Shown: piece after piece, positions 18,234 through 26,052 of the stretch
How positions within the stretch are numbered: position 1 is the stretch's first letter
Layout of the letters: every line of letters starts with the position of its first letter
Made by a program: the position numbers and the translations under genes
The notes under the pieces: model-generated
Database searches by the model: none
Told to the model about the DNA's origin: nothing
What the model saw: only the letters and a program-made list of their open reading frames with translations
From: Methylomagnum ishizawai
GTDB lineage: Bacteria; Pseudomonadota; Gammaproteobacteria; Methylococcales; Methylococcaceae
Direction of reading: 5' to 3'
Assembly: GCF_900155475.1 (NCBI RefSeq)
Contig: NZ_FXAM01000001.1
Location: 731,501 to 795,500 of the forward strand
Length of the DNA stretch: 64,000 nucleotides

Positions 18234-19001
18234 ATGAGCATCTTCACCAACCCCGACGACGTGGCCAGCCTCCTGGCGATGTCGGTGTTCAAGACGCACC
18301 CGGCCTTTTCGGGCGTGTTGCCCTCCGAAGATGAAGCGTGGGCCGCGCTGCTGGCCGCCGAGGCCGACGCGCAGCGCCGTCTGCGCGTGTTTCTGGAGCC
18401 CACGGTCATGGTGCCCTCGCAGGCGCCGCCGCCGGAAATCGACGCCTTGGAAAACGCCGGGACCAAGTACGCCTTGGAGGCCCCGAGCGAGTACGAGGCG
18501 GAAACCTTCTCCAACACGTTCTTCGGCTGCGTCGAAACCAAACAGCGGCCCATCGTCCGGGGCTCCATCACCTCGATCCGTTTCGTCTATCCCGGCCCCG
18601 GAACGGCGGTGTTCGAGGTGCCTGCCGAGTGGATCAGGCCGGAACTCAAGTACGGCTTGATCCACCTGATTCCCACGGGGCTGGCGTCCTACGGCCCCAT
18701 GAACGCCTTCGTGCTGCAAGCCCTGACCGGGCGGAAGACCGTGCCCATGATGATCGAGGTCCGCTACACGGCGGGCCTCACAGACGCGCACGGCCTCTGG
18801 CCGGACGTGGTGGACACCGTGAAGAAGATGGCGGTGCTAAGGCTGATTGAGGGAGCCTTCCCGGCGCAATCGGCTTCGATCTCGGCGGATGGCCTGTCGC
18901 AATCGGCCTCGGTGGATACTTCGAAGTATTCGGACATGATCGACAAGAAAATCTCGACTTTGAAGGATGCCCTGTGGGGCGTCCGAGTGGGTGTTTTGTG
19001 A
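18234..19001 (+). CDS. Head-tail connector-like protein
   Basis: 255 residues. Begins with SIFTNPDDVASLLAMSVF and ends with a helical region (VVDTVKKMAVLRLIEGAFP, KISTLKDALWG), a pattern of phage adaptor/connector proteins that index DNA-proximal neck assembly. Order after the capsid supports this. Its TGA overlaps the ATG at 19001. Confidence 0.55.
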   Translation: MSIFTNPDDVASLLAMSVFKTHPAFSGVLPSEDEAWAALLAAEADAQRRLRVFLEPTVMVPSQAPPPEIDALENAGTKYALEAPSEYEAETFSNTFFGCVETKQRPIVRGSITSIRFVYPGPGTAVFEVPAEWIRPELKYGLIHLIPTGLASYGPMNAFVLQALTGRKTVPMMIEVRYTAGLTDAHGLWPDVVDTVKKMAVLRLIEGAFPAQSASISADGLSQSASVDTSKYSDMIDKKISTLKDALWGVRVGVL

Positions 19002-19186
19002 TGTGCTGGTGTACCCCGGACCTCCGAACCCCATCCTGCGGCAAGCCAGGATGCCACCCACCGGGCAAGCCGCAAAACAAAAAGGCGGCGAAACCCATGG
19101 AAACCCCGCTCATCAAGCGCTTCGGGAATGATGAGGGGCTGGGTGTGTTGCATCAATCGCCGCTTCCCGAAGGTCGCATTCCATGA
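19001..19186 (+). CDS. Small Cys-rich protein
   Basis: 61 residues, start overlapping the upstream stop (TGATG) and end overlapping the endolysin start (ATGA), so coupled on both sides. Starts MCWCTPDLRTPSCGKPGCHPP: four Cys in the first 20 residues, a possible metal site. Its place just before the endolysin suggests a lysis-module accessory, but no function is known to me. Confidence 0.6.
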   Translation: MCWCTPDLRTPSCGKPGCHPPGKPQNKKAAKPMETPLIKRFGNDEGLGVLHQSPLPEGRIP

Positions 19187-19911
19187 ATATCTCTCCCGAA
19201 CAACTCGCCGCCGCCTGCGGTTGCCGCCTATCGGCCGCCCGGCGCTGGCTCGGCCCCCTCGTCCAGGCCATGGCCCGCTATGGCATCGACACGCCCGCCC
19301 GGCAAGCCGACTTCCTGGCCCAGGTCGGGCACGAGTCCGGCTCGCTGGCCCACGTGGAGGAGATCGCCAGCGGCGCGGACTACGAGGGGCGCAAGGACTT
19401 GGGCAACACCCGGCCCGGCGACGGCAAGCGCTTCAAGGGACGCGGCCTGATCCAGATCACGGGCCGGGCCAATTACGCCGCCGCCGGATCGGCGCTGGGG
19501 ATCGACCTGTTGGCGAATCCCGAGCGCCTGGAGGAACCCGAGTTCGCGGCCCTGTCCGCCGCGTGGTTCTGGCGCTCCAAGGGGTTGAACGAGCTGTCCG
19601 ACCTGGGCGAGTTCGATCAGATCACGCGCCGGATCAACGGCGGCACGAACGGCGCGGCGGACCGCCGGGAACGGCGCAAGCGGGCGCGGGCGGCGCTCGG
19701 GCTGGATCCGTCCCCGGCGTTGCGGCGCGGGGATTCCGGCCCGGAGGTGCTGGCCCTGCAAAAGGCGCTGGCGGCACGGGGCGTGCGGGTCGGCGCGGAT
19801 GGGGTTTTCGGCCCCGCCACCGAGTCGGCGTTGCGGGGGTTCCAGGCATCGCACGGGCTGGTGGCGGATGGTATCGCCGGGCCGCAGACCATGCGGGCCT
19901 TGGGGCTATGA
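19183..19911 (+). CDS. Endolysin: GH19-type domain plus peptidoglycan-binding domain
   Basis: 242 residues. Residues about 1-165 match phage GH19 (chitinase-like) muramidase domains: FLAQVGHESG with the catalytic-type Glu, YEGRKDLGNTRPGDGKRFKG, GRGLIQITGRANY. Residues about 175-242 are a peptidoglycan-binding repeat (LRRGDSGPEVLALQKAL, DGVFGPATESALRGFQ, DGIAGPQTM). It cleaves the cell-wall glycan at lysis. No signal peptide, so a holin is needed; a candidate follows. Confidence 0.9.
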   Translation: MNISPEQLAAACGCRLSAARRWLGPLVQAMARYGIDTPARQADFLAQVGHESGSLAHVEEIASGADYEGRKDLGNTRPGDGKRFKGRGLIQITGRANYAAAGSALGIDLLANPERLEEPEFAALSAAWFWRSKGLNELSDLGEFDQITRRINGGTNGAADRRERRKRARAALGLDPSPALRRGDSGPEVLALQKALAARGVRVGADGVFGPATESALRGFQASHGLVADGIAGPQTMRALGL

Positions 19912-19939
19912 TTTTTTGTTCAACGAACGGAGATCGACC

Positions 19940-20140
19940 ATGAAAAGCGCTACTTCATTCTTACAGAACGCGGTCGCTTTCCTTTGGGAACGCCTGAAAG
20001 AACCCAGCACTTGGGCCGGGCTGGCCGCCGCGTGCGCGGCGATTCCTGGATTGCAGACGGGGGCGCTCATTTGCGGAGCCGTGGCGGCGGGCCTGAAGGA
20101 AAAGAGCGTTGCCGACCAGGGGGCTGCCCATCCAGCTTAG
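19940..20140 (+). CDS. Holin candidate
   Basis: 66 residues with a hydrophobic central stretch (WAGLAAACAAIPGLQTGALICGAVAAGL, about 25-52, given here in part) that could span the membrane once or twice. Directly follows the endolysin gene, the usual place of a holin. ATG at 19940 is chosen because GGAG lies 7 nt upstream. Very short, so call is contextual. Confidence 0.55.
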   Translation: MKSATSFLQNAVAFLWERLKEPSTWAGLAAACAAIPGLQTGALICGAVAAGLKEKSVADQGAAHPA

Positions 20141-20143
20141 GCC

Positions 20144-20773
20144 ATGCTCCTCAATCCACTCCAATTCAACGCTTTCCTCGCCCATTTGGGCCAGAACTTC
20201 GGCTGGCAGAAATCCTACGCCTGCCCCTGCCTGAATCCCAATAGCGGCGCGGCCCTGCCGACCTGTCCGCTGTGCGGCGGCAAGGGGCATGCCTGGGATG
20301 ATCCGGTCGAGGGCGTGGCGGGCATCTCCGGCCAACAACTCCAACTCCGGTGGGCCAAGATGGACCTCTACGAACCGGGCGACGTGGTGCTGACCCTGCC
20401 GTCCGATTCGCCGATCTATGACATGGGCCAGTTCGACCGGGTGGCGATGCTGGATTCGTCCGCGCCGTTCTCGGACAAGTTCATCCGGGGGCGGGACGAT
20501 GTGCTGCGCTACCCGAATGTCAGCATCGAACGGGTGTTCTGGCTGGTGGACGGGGAAGTGGTCGAGGGCGGTATCCCGGATGTGGGCGACGATGGCGTGC
20601 TGACGTGGCTGTCCGGCGGCGAACCCCCGGCGGGCATGGTCTACAGCATCACCGGGCGGCGCAGGCCGGAATATTTCTGCTGGGGACCGCTGCCGCAGGA
20701 CCGGGCGCATCATGGGGGGCGGGATTTGCCGAGGAAGGTCGTGCTGCGGGCTTTCGATTTGTTCGGGCGGTGA
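20144..20773 (+). CDS. Phage neck/tail protein with zinc-knuckle
   Basis: 209 residues. N-terminus has CPCLNP then CPLCGGKGHAW (about 24-48), a zinc-ribbon or knuckle, followed by a beta-rich domain and a C-terminal FCWGPLPQDRAHHGG segment. Similar small zinc-containing proteins occur in phage neck regions near tail-completion genes. Starts 4 nt after the holin candidate. Specific role unknown. Confidence 0.6.
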   Translation: MLLNPLQFNAFLAHLGQNFGWQKSYACPCLNPNSGAALPTCPLCGGKGHAWDDPVEGVAGISGQQLQLRWAKMDLYEPGDVVLTLPSDSPIYDMGQFDRVAMLDSSAPFSDKFIRGRDDVLRYPNVSIERVFWLVDGEVVEGGIPDVGDDGVLTWLSGGEPPAGMVYSITGRRRPEYFCWGPLPQDRAHHGGRDLPRKVVLRAFDLFGR

Positions 20774-20777
20774 CGCG

Positions 20778-21620
20778 ATGCCAACCTACGCTATCCGGGT
20801 GGACCTGTCCGCCCTAATCGAAGCCATCCCCTGCGTCATCGACGAAAGCGTGCTGCCGCGCCTGGCCCTAGCCGTCCGTAAATTTGCCGAGCAAGCTGAA
20901 CTGGACTGGAAAGAGGATGTTCTGCGAGCCCACGGCGTCTGGATCGACCATAAGAAGCAGTATGCCGCCTCCATCCAAACCCGCCAACTCGGGCCATTCT
21001 CCTACGAGGTGTTCAGCGACCTCAAACTGGCCGAGGCAATCGAAACCGGACGCCCGGCCTACGACCTCAAGCGGATGCTGGATTCGTCGCTCAAGGTCCG
21101 CCGGACCAAGGACGGGCGGCGCTACCTCATCATCCCGTTCCGCCACAACACGCCGGGTAACGACGCCCTGGCCCGCCCGATGCCCCAGGACATCTACAAA
21201 ATCGTGGGGAAGAAGGGTTTTGGGAAGTCGCTTATCACGGGCGTCGGCTGGCGCAATTCCGGCACGGGGGCGTTATCCACCCAAACGCGGCGCGGCCACA
21301 ACCAAACCAAGGGCGAAGCGGTGCGCGTGGCGACCCGGAAATATGTGTGGGGCGACCGCCTGCCCGCCGGATTGGCCGGAAAACTCAAGCCGCATCATGC
21401 CACGGACATCTACGCCGGCATGGTCCGCATGAACACCAGCAGCGGCAAGCAAAAGTCCTCGAAGTACCTGACGTTCCGCGTGATGCGGGAGGGCGTTCCG
21501 AAGTGGATCATCCCGGCCCGGCCCGGCCTCAACATCGCCCAGGGCGTGGCGGATCGGCTGCGGCCCTTGGCGGAGGAGGCGTTCAGGGAGGCGGTGGTTC
21601 GGTCGGTGGAGGAGGCGTAA
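20778..21620 (+). CDS. Neck/tail-completion-type virion protein
   Basis: 280 residues from the ATG at 20778 (5 nt after the previous stop). Features: AEAIETGRPAYDLKRML, RRYLIIPFRHNTPG, a Gly/Lys-rich loop and LTFRVMREGVPKWIIPARPG near the end, a pattern of HK97 gp10-like or other tail-completion virion proteins. It is the last gene of the + strand capsid block; the expected next gene in order (tail terminator/sheath) is at 31635 on the other strand across the inverted repeat. Confidence 0.6.
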   Translation: MPTYAIRVDLSALIEAIPCVIDESVLPRLALAVRKFAEQAELDWKEDVLRAHGVWIDHKKQYAASIQTRQLGPFSYEVFSDLKLAEAIETGRPAYDLKRMLDSSLKVRRTKDGRRYLIIPFRHNTPGNDALARPMPQDIYKIVGKKGFGKSLITGVGWRNSGTGALSTQTRRGHNQTKGEAVRVATRKYVWGDRLPAGLAGKLKPHHATDIYAGMVRMNTSSGKQKSSKYLTFRVMREGVPKWIIPARPGLNIAQGVADRLRPLAEEAFREAVVRSVEEA

Positions 21621-21625
21621 AGCGT

Positions 21626-21641
21626 GGCCGCGTCCTTGCGG
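21626..21641. repeat. 3'-end 16-mer, copy 1
   Basis: CCGCAAGGACGCGGCC (here as its complement) 12 nt after the hicB stop and 5 nt after the gp10-like stop. CCGC/GCGG can pair around GTCCTT. Identical copies follow both Bro genes and one lies near 39941. Confidence 0.6.
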
Positions 21642-21652
21642 CTGGCGGCGGA

Positions 21653-22078
21653 TCAAGCCACATGCAGTTCCAGCCGCTTGCCCACGGCGGAAAAAGCCTT
21701 AGCCAAGGTGTCGATCTTGGTGGCGTGGTGCAAATCCATGATCCGGGTCATTTCCTGAGGCTTGACGCCAATCGCCCTTGCCAAATCGGCTGGACGGATT
21801 TGCTTTTCGATCATTTCGTTAAGCAACATTACCTTGGCGCTCATGGAAAGCGGTAGTTCGACCCATTCCTCACCCGCTTCCGCCGGGCTGGGTTCGGGAA
21901 CGCGGCGGCTGTCCTCGATATAGAAATCCATCGCCGAGATGAGTACATCCAAAGCCATTCCACGCGCCTCTTCCAGGGTAAGCCCTTGGGTGACGGCTTC
22001 GGGAATATCCCGGAAGCTTACAAAATAAATCCCTTTCTCGTCGGGTTCAAAATGTGCCGGAAATTTAAGCATGGTCAT
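21653..22078 (-). CDS. hicB: HicB-type antitoxin
   Basis: 141 residues. N-terminal HicB fold (YFVSFRDIPEAVTQGLTLEEA with DVLISAMDFYIE, about 18-57) and a C-terminal helix-turn-helix (PADLARAIGVKPQEMTRIMD, about 96-116). Neutralises the HicA RNase and represses the operon by binding DNA; family knowledge. Located 98 nt downstream of hicA on the same strand. Confidence 0.85.
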   Translation of the reverse strand: MTMLKFPAHFEPDEKGIYFVSFRDIPEAVTQGLTLEEARGMALDVLISAMDFYIEDSRRVPEPSPAEAGEEWVELPLSMSAKVMLLNEMIEKQIRPADLARAIGVKPQEMTRIMDLHHATKIDTLAKAFSAVGKRLELHVA

Positions 22079-22176
22079 TATATCCTGGTGTTTTTAAGTC
22101 GTATCTCTAAATGCCGGTTATGGTGCCCGGCGGCCTTTGCAAGTAACTCCTCCCCCCTGACGGAGGGAGCATTTGT

Positions 22177-22350
22177 TTAAATACCTAGCTGGCTTAGAAT
22201 CGCTTTTCGTAGTTTTTCGTTCAGTTCCTGGCTGGGGTGTCTCGGTAGAAAGGAGACTTGCCCTTTATAGGTTAGTTTCCAGTGGTTGGTGGCGTTTGTC
22301 ACCACCACACCTTTCGACTCAAGCCACCGTTTGAACTCGCTTACTTTCAC
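22177..22350 (-). CDS. hicA: HicA-type mRNA interferase toxin
   Basis: 57 residues from a GTG at 22350 with GGGGG 4-8 nt upstream. Reads KVSEFKRWLESKGVVVTN, WKLTYKGQVSFLPRHPSQEL, ending KAILSQLGI; the HPxxE His is the family's catalytic residue. Cleaves mRNA when free of HicB. Toxin-first order with hicB downstream is the common arrangement. Confidence 0.85.
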   Translation of the reverse strand: MKVSEFKRWLESKGVVVTNATNHWKLTYKGQVSFLPRHPSQELNEKLRKAILSQLGI

Positions 22351-22382
22351 ATTACCCCCTTCGTTATTATGTTGGAATAAAT

Positions 22383-22402
22383 TATAAACTAAAAAGTTTA
22401 TA
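22383..22402. promoter_or_regulatory. hicAB operator palindrome
   Basis: TATAAACT and AGTTTATA around AAAA, 33 nt upstream of the hicA start: the expected place for HicB autorepression. AT-rich in a GC-rich context. Confidence 0.7.
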
Positions 22403-22461
22403 GCGTGAATGGCTTTGTTTAAAGCTGGGCGGGTGGGATTTTAAGCGGGGATTGGGGGGTT

Positions 22462-23100
22462 GGGGCCGCGTCCTTGCGGCGGGGGTTCCTCAGTGGAGCG
22501 GGAGGGATTCCTGGCGCGGGATGCGCGCCGCCAGTTGGTGGAAGGCCTTGTCGCGGATGGCGAGCGCGGCGCTGCCTTCGCCCAGCTTGGGTTCGGCCAC
22601 GGCGGCCATGGCTTGCAGGATGGCGGCGGGCAGCTCCCGCCGTGTCTCGTGGACCGGGACGTGCAGGGTTTGCAGCAGGGCCAATTCCAGGTTGAGGCAG
22701 GTCCACCACAGGCGGTAGGCCTGTCCGTGGAAGGCTTCCAGCAGGTTCAGCAATTCGTCGAGGCGGTCGGCGGGGATGTCGCGGACGTTGCCGACGCCGA
22801 ACTTGGCCCGGAGGTGGGTGTGGATGCGGGGGCTGATCTGCTGGTTGGAGCGGTTGAGGTAGCGCCCCAGGCTGCGGGTGTATTCGCCCACCACCCATTG
22901 CGCGATCTCGCCCAGGGGCGCGGGGGCGGGCTGGGCCGCTTCGGGGTGGACATAGCGCCCGGTCTTGCGGATGGCCGGGAGGACTTCCGCAGTCACCCAC
23001 TTCTTGAACTTCTTGGCCTCGGGCTTGCGACTGGTGAGGATCAGGGAGTAGAGGCCGGATTCGTTGATGAGGGTCATTTCCTGGGGGCCGCCAGGGGTGT
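22462..23100 (-). repeat. 639-bp inverted repeat, left arm
   Basis: Identical by eye, with one mismatch found, to the complement of 32526-33164. Covers Bro-1 residues about 64 to the end, its stop and the 16-mer. Outside it the two copies diverge abruptly. Arms 9.4 kb apart in inverted orientation are a substrate for homologous inversion. Confidence 0.9.
22464..22479. repeat. 3'-end 16-mer, copy 2
   Basis: CCGCAAGGACGCGGCC on the - strand, 10 nt after the Bro-1 stop. Confidence 0.6.
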
Positions 23101-23290
23101 GCATAGTATGCACTCCCTTTTCGTCATCATCTAAACGGCGCAGGTTGCTGGCTGGGTGGGCGAATTCGAGGACGGCGCAGACATCGTTTGCGACGAACCA
23201 AGGTTCGCCCTCAATGACAAAAACGCGGATTTCGGTAGTGGTGTAGGGAAAAACGGTGGGTGCGGACGCACCTTGGGCGTGGTTGCTCAT
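22490..23290 (-). CDS. Bro-N family antirepressor 1
   Basis: 266 residues. N-terminal Bro-N domain (IRVFVIEGEPWFVANDVCAVLE, given in part: GEPWFVANDVCAVLE at about 28-42; RLDDDEKGV; INESGLYSLILTSRKPEAKKFKKWV; VLPAIRKTGRY), then a helical C-terminal domain. Such proteins relieve prophage repression. C-terminal 200 residues are encoded in the 639-bp inverted repeat and are the same as in Bro-2; the first 60 differ. A C4-like antisense RNA lies in its leader. hicAB is downstream on the same strand. Confidence 0.85.
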   Translation of the reverse strand: MSNHAQGASAPTVFPYTTTEIRVFVIEGEPWFVANDVCAVLEFAHPASNLRRLDDDEKGVHTMHTPGGPQEMTLINESGLYSLILTSRKPEAKKFKKWVTAEVLPAIRKTGRYVHPEAAQPAPAPLGEIAQWVVGEYTRSLGRYLNRSNQQISPRIHTHLRAKFGVGNVRDIPADRLDELLNLLEAFHGQAYRLWWTCLNLELALLQTLHVPVHETRRELPAAILQAMAAVAEPKLGEGSAALAIRDKAFHQLAARIPRQESLPLH

Positions 23291-23309
23291 GACAAGCTCC
23301 GATTGATTG

Positions 23310-23430
23310 CTACTTGGAGCCGCCGCGTCTCGCTGCTAAACGAGATGGCGACGGGATGCACTGGGTTAGCAGACCGGCTCAATCGGACACCGGCAGACCT
23401 CGCGATCTCCCAGCGCATCCCGCCATAGAA
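23310..23430 (-). ncRNA. C4-like antisense RNA in the Bro-1 leader
   Basis: On the - strand, GGGATGCGCTGGG (23421-23409) pairs over 13 bp with CCCAGTGCATCCC (23365-23353), one G-U pair, enclosing two hairpins (AGATC-gcga-GGTCT and GCCGG...CCGG). The segment GGTCTGCTAACCC is complementary to GTTTAGCAG copies upstream (near 23500) and just before the Bro start (near 23333). This matches phage C4 RNAs, which silence antirepressor translation in P1/P7. Confidence 0.6.
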
Positions 23431-23445
23431 TGGGACCATAGGCAC

Positions 23446-23476
23446 AAAAAAAGCGCCCATGGCAAAGAAGGCGCTT
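23446..23476 (-). terminator. Terminator upstream of the C4-like RNA
   Basis: On the - strand AAGCGCC pairs with GGCGCTT and is followed by a run of Ts. It would stop transcription before the C4/Bro region unless antiterminated, a layout suited to leader control of the antirepressor. Confidence 0.7.
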
Positions 23477-23690
23477 GCGCACCGATTGAAATCTCAGGCT
23501 GCTAAACCCGGCCAGCGAAATTTACCGTGGCTGGGGTAGCGTAAGCGGATTTTTGGATTGGTGTCAATGTGAATATTTACGTTGACGGGGAGGTGGGGGT
23601 GTTGCAGCCTTTTAACTGACACATTCGTATAGCACTCCAAATCCGGGTGTTAGACGGCTAGCTAGCTATTATAGTAAGGCGCATTGGAAT

Positions 23691-24152
23691 ATGCCGGAAA
23701 ACGAAGCTCTGAAATATCTTGAAGATGAACTTGCTAAACAGGCTTTAAGCTTTGATGATAGCCGGAAATTCTATAGACGGAACTACTTCTACTATACATT
23801 AGCAACCGCCTCCCTATCTGCGCTTACAACTATTCTTATTGGAATTGGGCAAAGTTATGAATCTAAATTACTCTCAGTAATTTCTCTTATAACTAGTGCA
23901 AGTATTACAGTTGTGGCGGCTTGGGACGGGTTTTTACGTTCACGAGAGCTATGGGTTCAAAAAACAGATACTTGGATGGCATTGCAGAATCTTGATGCGA
24001 ATATTAAATACGCCAAAGCAAAATCTGGAGGGGTTCTCGCTGAGAGTCAAATCGATGATTTTTATCAACGCTTTGATAAAATCCTTATGGGAGAACATGA
24101 GCTTTGGAAGAAAGTTCGCAGCACACAAACTGAAAGCACGAAGAAATCATGA
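23691..24152 (+). CDS. SLATT/DUF4231-like two-TM protein
   Basis: 153 residues: N-terminal helix, two membrane segments (ATASLSALTTILIGIG about 38-54; LSVISLITSASITVVAA about 61-78), then the conserved-looking WDGFLRSRELWVQKTDTW and a helical tail. This is the SLATT/DUF4231 plan, a pore-like effector class usually linked to nucleotide-second-messenger defence systems. No sensor or cyclase gene is adjacent. AT-rich; GTTAGAC lies 36 nt upstream as in captured cassettes. Confidence 0.7.
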   Translation: MPENEALKYLEDELAKQALSFDDSRKFYRRNYFYYTLATASLSALTTILIGIGQSYESKLLSVISLITSASITVVAAWDGFLRSRELWVQKTDTWMALQNLDANIKYAKAKSGGVLAESQIDDFYQRFDKILMGEHELWKKVRSTQTESTKKS

Positions 24153-24241
24153 TGCATCGTAAGTTCGATAGGGTGTACATGTATATATACCCGCCGCATT
24201 CTAGCAGGTTAAACCAGCCTAAAACCCAACCCATACCCACC

Positions 24242-24322
24242 ATGAAAACCGCAGACCTCAAGCGCTTGATGGGCGAGGTGCTGGCCTCCCTTCCGGCCCC
24301 CTATTCCGAACACATCACATAA
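24242..24322 (+). pseudogene. 26-codon N-terminal gene remnant
   Basis: Reads MKTADLKRLMGEVLASLPAP then YSEHIT and stops 3 nt before the GIY-YIG gene start. It looks like the beginning of a larger conserved protein cut off at the inserted gene, but could be a true short peptide. Confidence 0.35.
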
Positions 24323-24325
24323 CCC

Positions 24326-24964
24326 ATGCCAAATATAATCTATGTGCTTACCAATGAAGCCATGCCTAACATGGTTAAAATCGGGCTAACCAACGACAGC
24401 GTGGAAACACGGATTGCCCAACTCAGTTCGCATTCAGGTGTTCCGTTGCCGTTTGAGTGTTATTTCGCCGCTGAAGTCAATGACTGCGTCAAACTGGAAA
24501 AAACCCTCCATCAGCTTTTCTCGGAAAACCGCGTCAATCCAAAAAGGGAGTTTTTTAAAATCGACCCGGAAAAAGTGGTGCTTGCCATAAGCATCGGGGA
24601 TTTTACGGAAGTCACCCCCGGAGTGGCCGAATTCGATAAGGAAGAACAAGCCGCCCTTGAGAAGGCAAAGGCGCGTCGTCCCAGGCTCAAGCTCGACGCT
24701 TTGGGCATCAAGCCTGGGGATGTCCTTACCTGCTCGCGGGATGAAACGCTTACCGCCACGGTAGTCGATGGCGGAAAAGTAGACTTCCAAGGGGAAACCC
24801 TTAGCCTTTCAGCGGCGGCCCTTAAGGCGCTCCATAGTCTGGGTTACAAAACACCTTCCGCAAGTGGTTCGGATTATTGGATATTCGATGGCGAATTGCT
24901 TGACGAAAGACGCCGCCGTATGGAAGCGGAGCAATTCGACGAAACTTTGCCCGTCAATGCCTGA
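24326..24964 (+). CDS. GIY-YIG-type nuclease with C-terminal RAMA-like domain
   Basis: 212 residues. N-terminus IIYVLTNEAMPNMVKIGLTN (4-23) is the GIY-YIG variant of the T5orf172/Mug113 type, with RIAQLSSHSGVP and LEKTLHQLFSENR completing the fold. Residues about 125-200 (GIKPGDVLTCSRDETLTATV, VDFQGETLSLSAAALKAL, SDYWIFDGELL) resemble RAMA domains found with modification/restriction proteins. A DNA nuclease that senses sequence or modification is inferred. It directly follows a truncated gene. Confidence 0.7.
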   Translation: MPNIIYVLTNEAMPNMVKIGLTNDSVETRIAQLSSHSGVPLPFECYFAAEVNDCVKLEKTLHQLFSENRVNPKREFFKIDPEKVVLAISIGDFTEVTPGVAEFDKEEQAALEKAKARRPRLKLDALGIKPGDVLTCSRDETLTATVVDGGKVDFQGETLSLSAAALKALHSLGYKTPSASGSDYWIFDGELLDERRRRMEAEQFDETLPVNA

Positions 24965-25143
24965 CTTGATATAGGCGTATATGGGGGACGCATTTTTCCC
25001 GTGCGTCGTTATCGCCGGTCCGCTGCTATTGCGCCGATACCCCTTGGCGGGCTTGATTATGCGGCATTGGAGGCGGGGCTAGATGGCTTTTAGTTTTTTA
25101 GCCTTCCCTGTCATGAGTAAGGTTCCGCCACCCGTCAGCGGTT
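24965..25143. other. Short non-coding stretch
   Basis: About 180 bp between the nuclease and membrane-protein genes. No gene seen; contains GGGGACGCATTTTTCCCGTGCGTC, a weak stem (GACGCA/TGCGTC). Confidence 0.4.
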
Positions 25144-25176
25144 TTGAAGACTTGTTTTCACATTAAAGGGATCAAC

Positions 25177-25638
25177 ATGCAGGATGGAAAACATGCCGGA
25201 AATGTCGTATTGCTCCGGGGCGCTACATTATGGATATTGATGGCTTTATTGCTGGCGTGGTGCATGGTGGGGCTATATCACAAAACACCCTACCTTGACG
25301 TGATATTCGCTGGTAAATTCATGAGGCTATTGCAGGCGCACATCGATTTTCTGCTGATGAGCGCTCTAATTCTGGGGTTTTATGCCGCTAAAGTGCCACT
25401 GCCCTGGCATGTGTGCTGGGCCATGGTGGTAGGTGGATTCACCAATTCCAGCCTGTTTCTGTTGCAAGCCATTTTCCCCGCACTTGATCCTACAATGGCC
25501 GCTCAAGTGCCTTCGATCGGCATCTGGTCGCAGGTGTTCGAAGTCTACCTCTTTGCCAGTCTCATCACGACCAGCTATGGCTTTGGCAAAGGGGCTGTGG
25601 TTATTTTTCGATCCACGCTCAAGAGCAATACCCATTAA
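25177..25638 (+). CDS. Four-TM membrane protein, unknown
   Basis: 153 residues from the ATG at 25177 (AAAGGG 6 nt upstream; an in-frame ATG at 25144 lacks a site). Four hydrophobic segments: TLWILMALLLAWCMVGLY, FLLMSALILGFYAA, WHVCWAMVVGGFTNSSLFLL, VYLFASLITTSYGFG. QAHIDFLLM before TM2 recalls small isomerase/HAB-type membrane proteins, but the match is weak. Followed by another membrane gene at 25660. Confidence 0.6.
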   Translation: MQDGKHAGNVVLLRGATLWILMALLLAWCMVGLYHKTPYLDVIFAGKFMRLLQAHIDFLLMSALILGFYAAKVPLPWHVCWAMVVGGFTNSSLFLLQAIFPALDPTMAAQVPSIGIWSQVFEVYLFASLITTSYGFGKGAVVIFRSTLKSNTH

Positions 25639-25659
25639 AAATTACCGAAAGGAAAAAAT

Positions 25660-26052
25660 ATGATAGGTATTTTTGGAGACCATTCTGGCCAATTTTTATC
25701 AATCGTGGGCTGGTTGATTATGGTGGCTTTTGCCATACCTATCACCCTCTGGCCATTTCAGTGGGCAAAAGCGGTGGGATGGGAGATTCCGAATCAAACC
25801 GATTTAGCCCTATACTTCGGGCGATGTTTGGGTTGCGTGGGGGGCGCCGTTGCGTTATTTAGCATTTTGGCTGCGAACAGCCCGTTGGTGCAACCGTTCT
25901 ATTTTAAACTCTTACTTACGATCTGGGCTTTAATGGTCATACTTCATATTTATGGAGCCATTAAGCAAATCCAGCCAGCTCTTGAAACCTATGAGATTGG
26001 TTTTTGGTTTGGATTGTTTTTACTCACGTTATGCTTTTTCCCAATCGGGTAA
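25660..26052 (+). CDS. Four-TM membrane protein, unknown
   Basis: 130 residues with GAAAGGAAAA upstream. Four membrane stretches (FLSIVGWLIMVAFAIPITL, CLGCVGGAVALFSILAA, FKLLLTIWALMVILHIYG, FWFGLFLLTLCFFPIG). 22 nt after the previous gene, so probably one operon with it. No family recognised. Confidence 0.6.
   Translation: MIGIFGDHSGQFLSIVGWLIMVAFAIPITLWPFQWAKAVGWEIPNQTDLALYFGRCLGCVGGAVALFSILAANSPLVQPFYFKLLLTIWALMVILHIYGAIKQIQPALETYEIGFWFGLFLLTLCFFPIG

Larger units (their letters stand above)
23291..23690. other. Non-coding Bro-1 leader and cassette boundary
   Basis: About 400 bp without a convincing gene. In - strand order: GTTAGAC boundary (23649-23655), a GTGAATATTTAC quasi-palindrome (23569-23580), a rho-independent terminator (23446-23476), the C4-like RNA, then the Bro-1 start. 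Confidence 0.6.

Noticed and set aside
22474-23134. + strand frames over Bro-1, duplicated over Bro-2
   Set aside because: They are duplicated only because the 639-bp repeat is; they are not coding.
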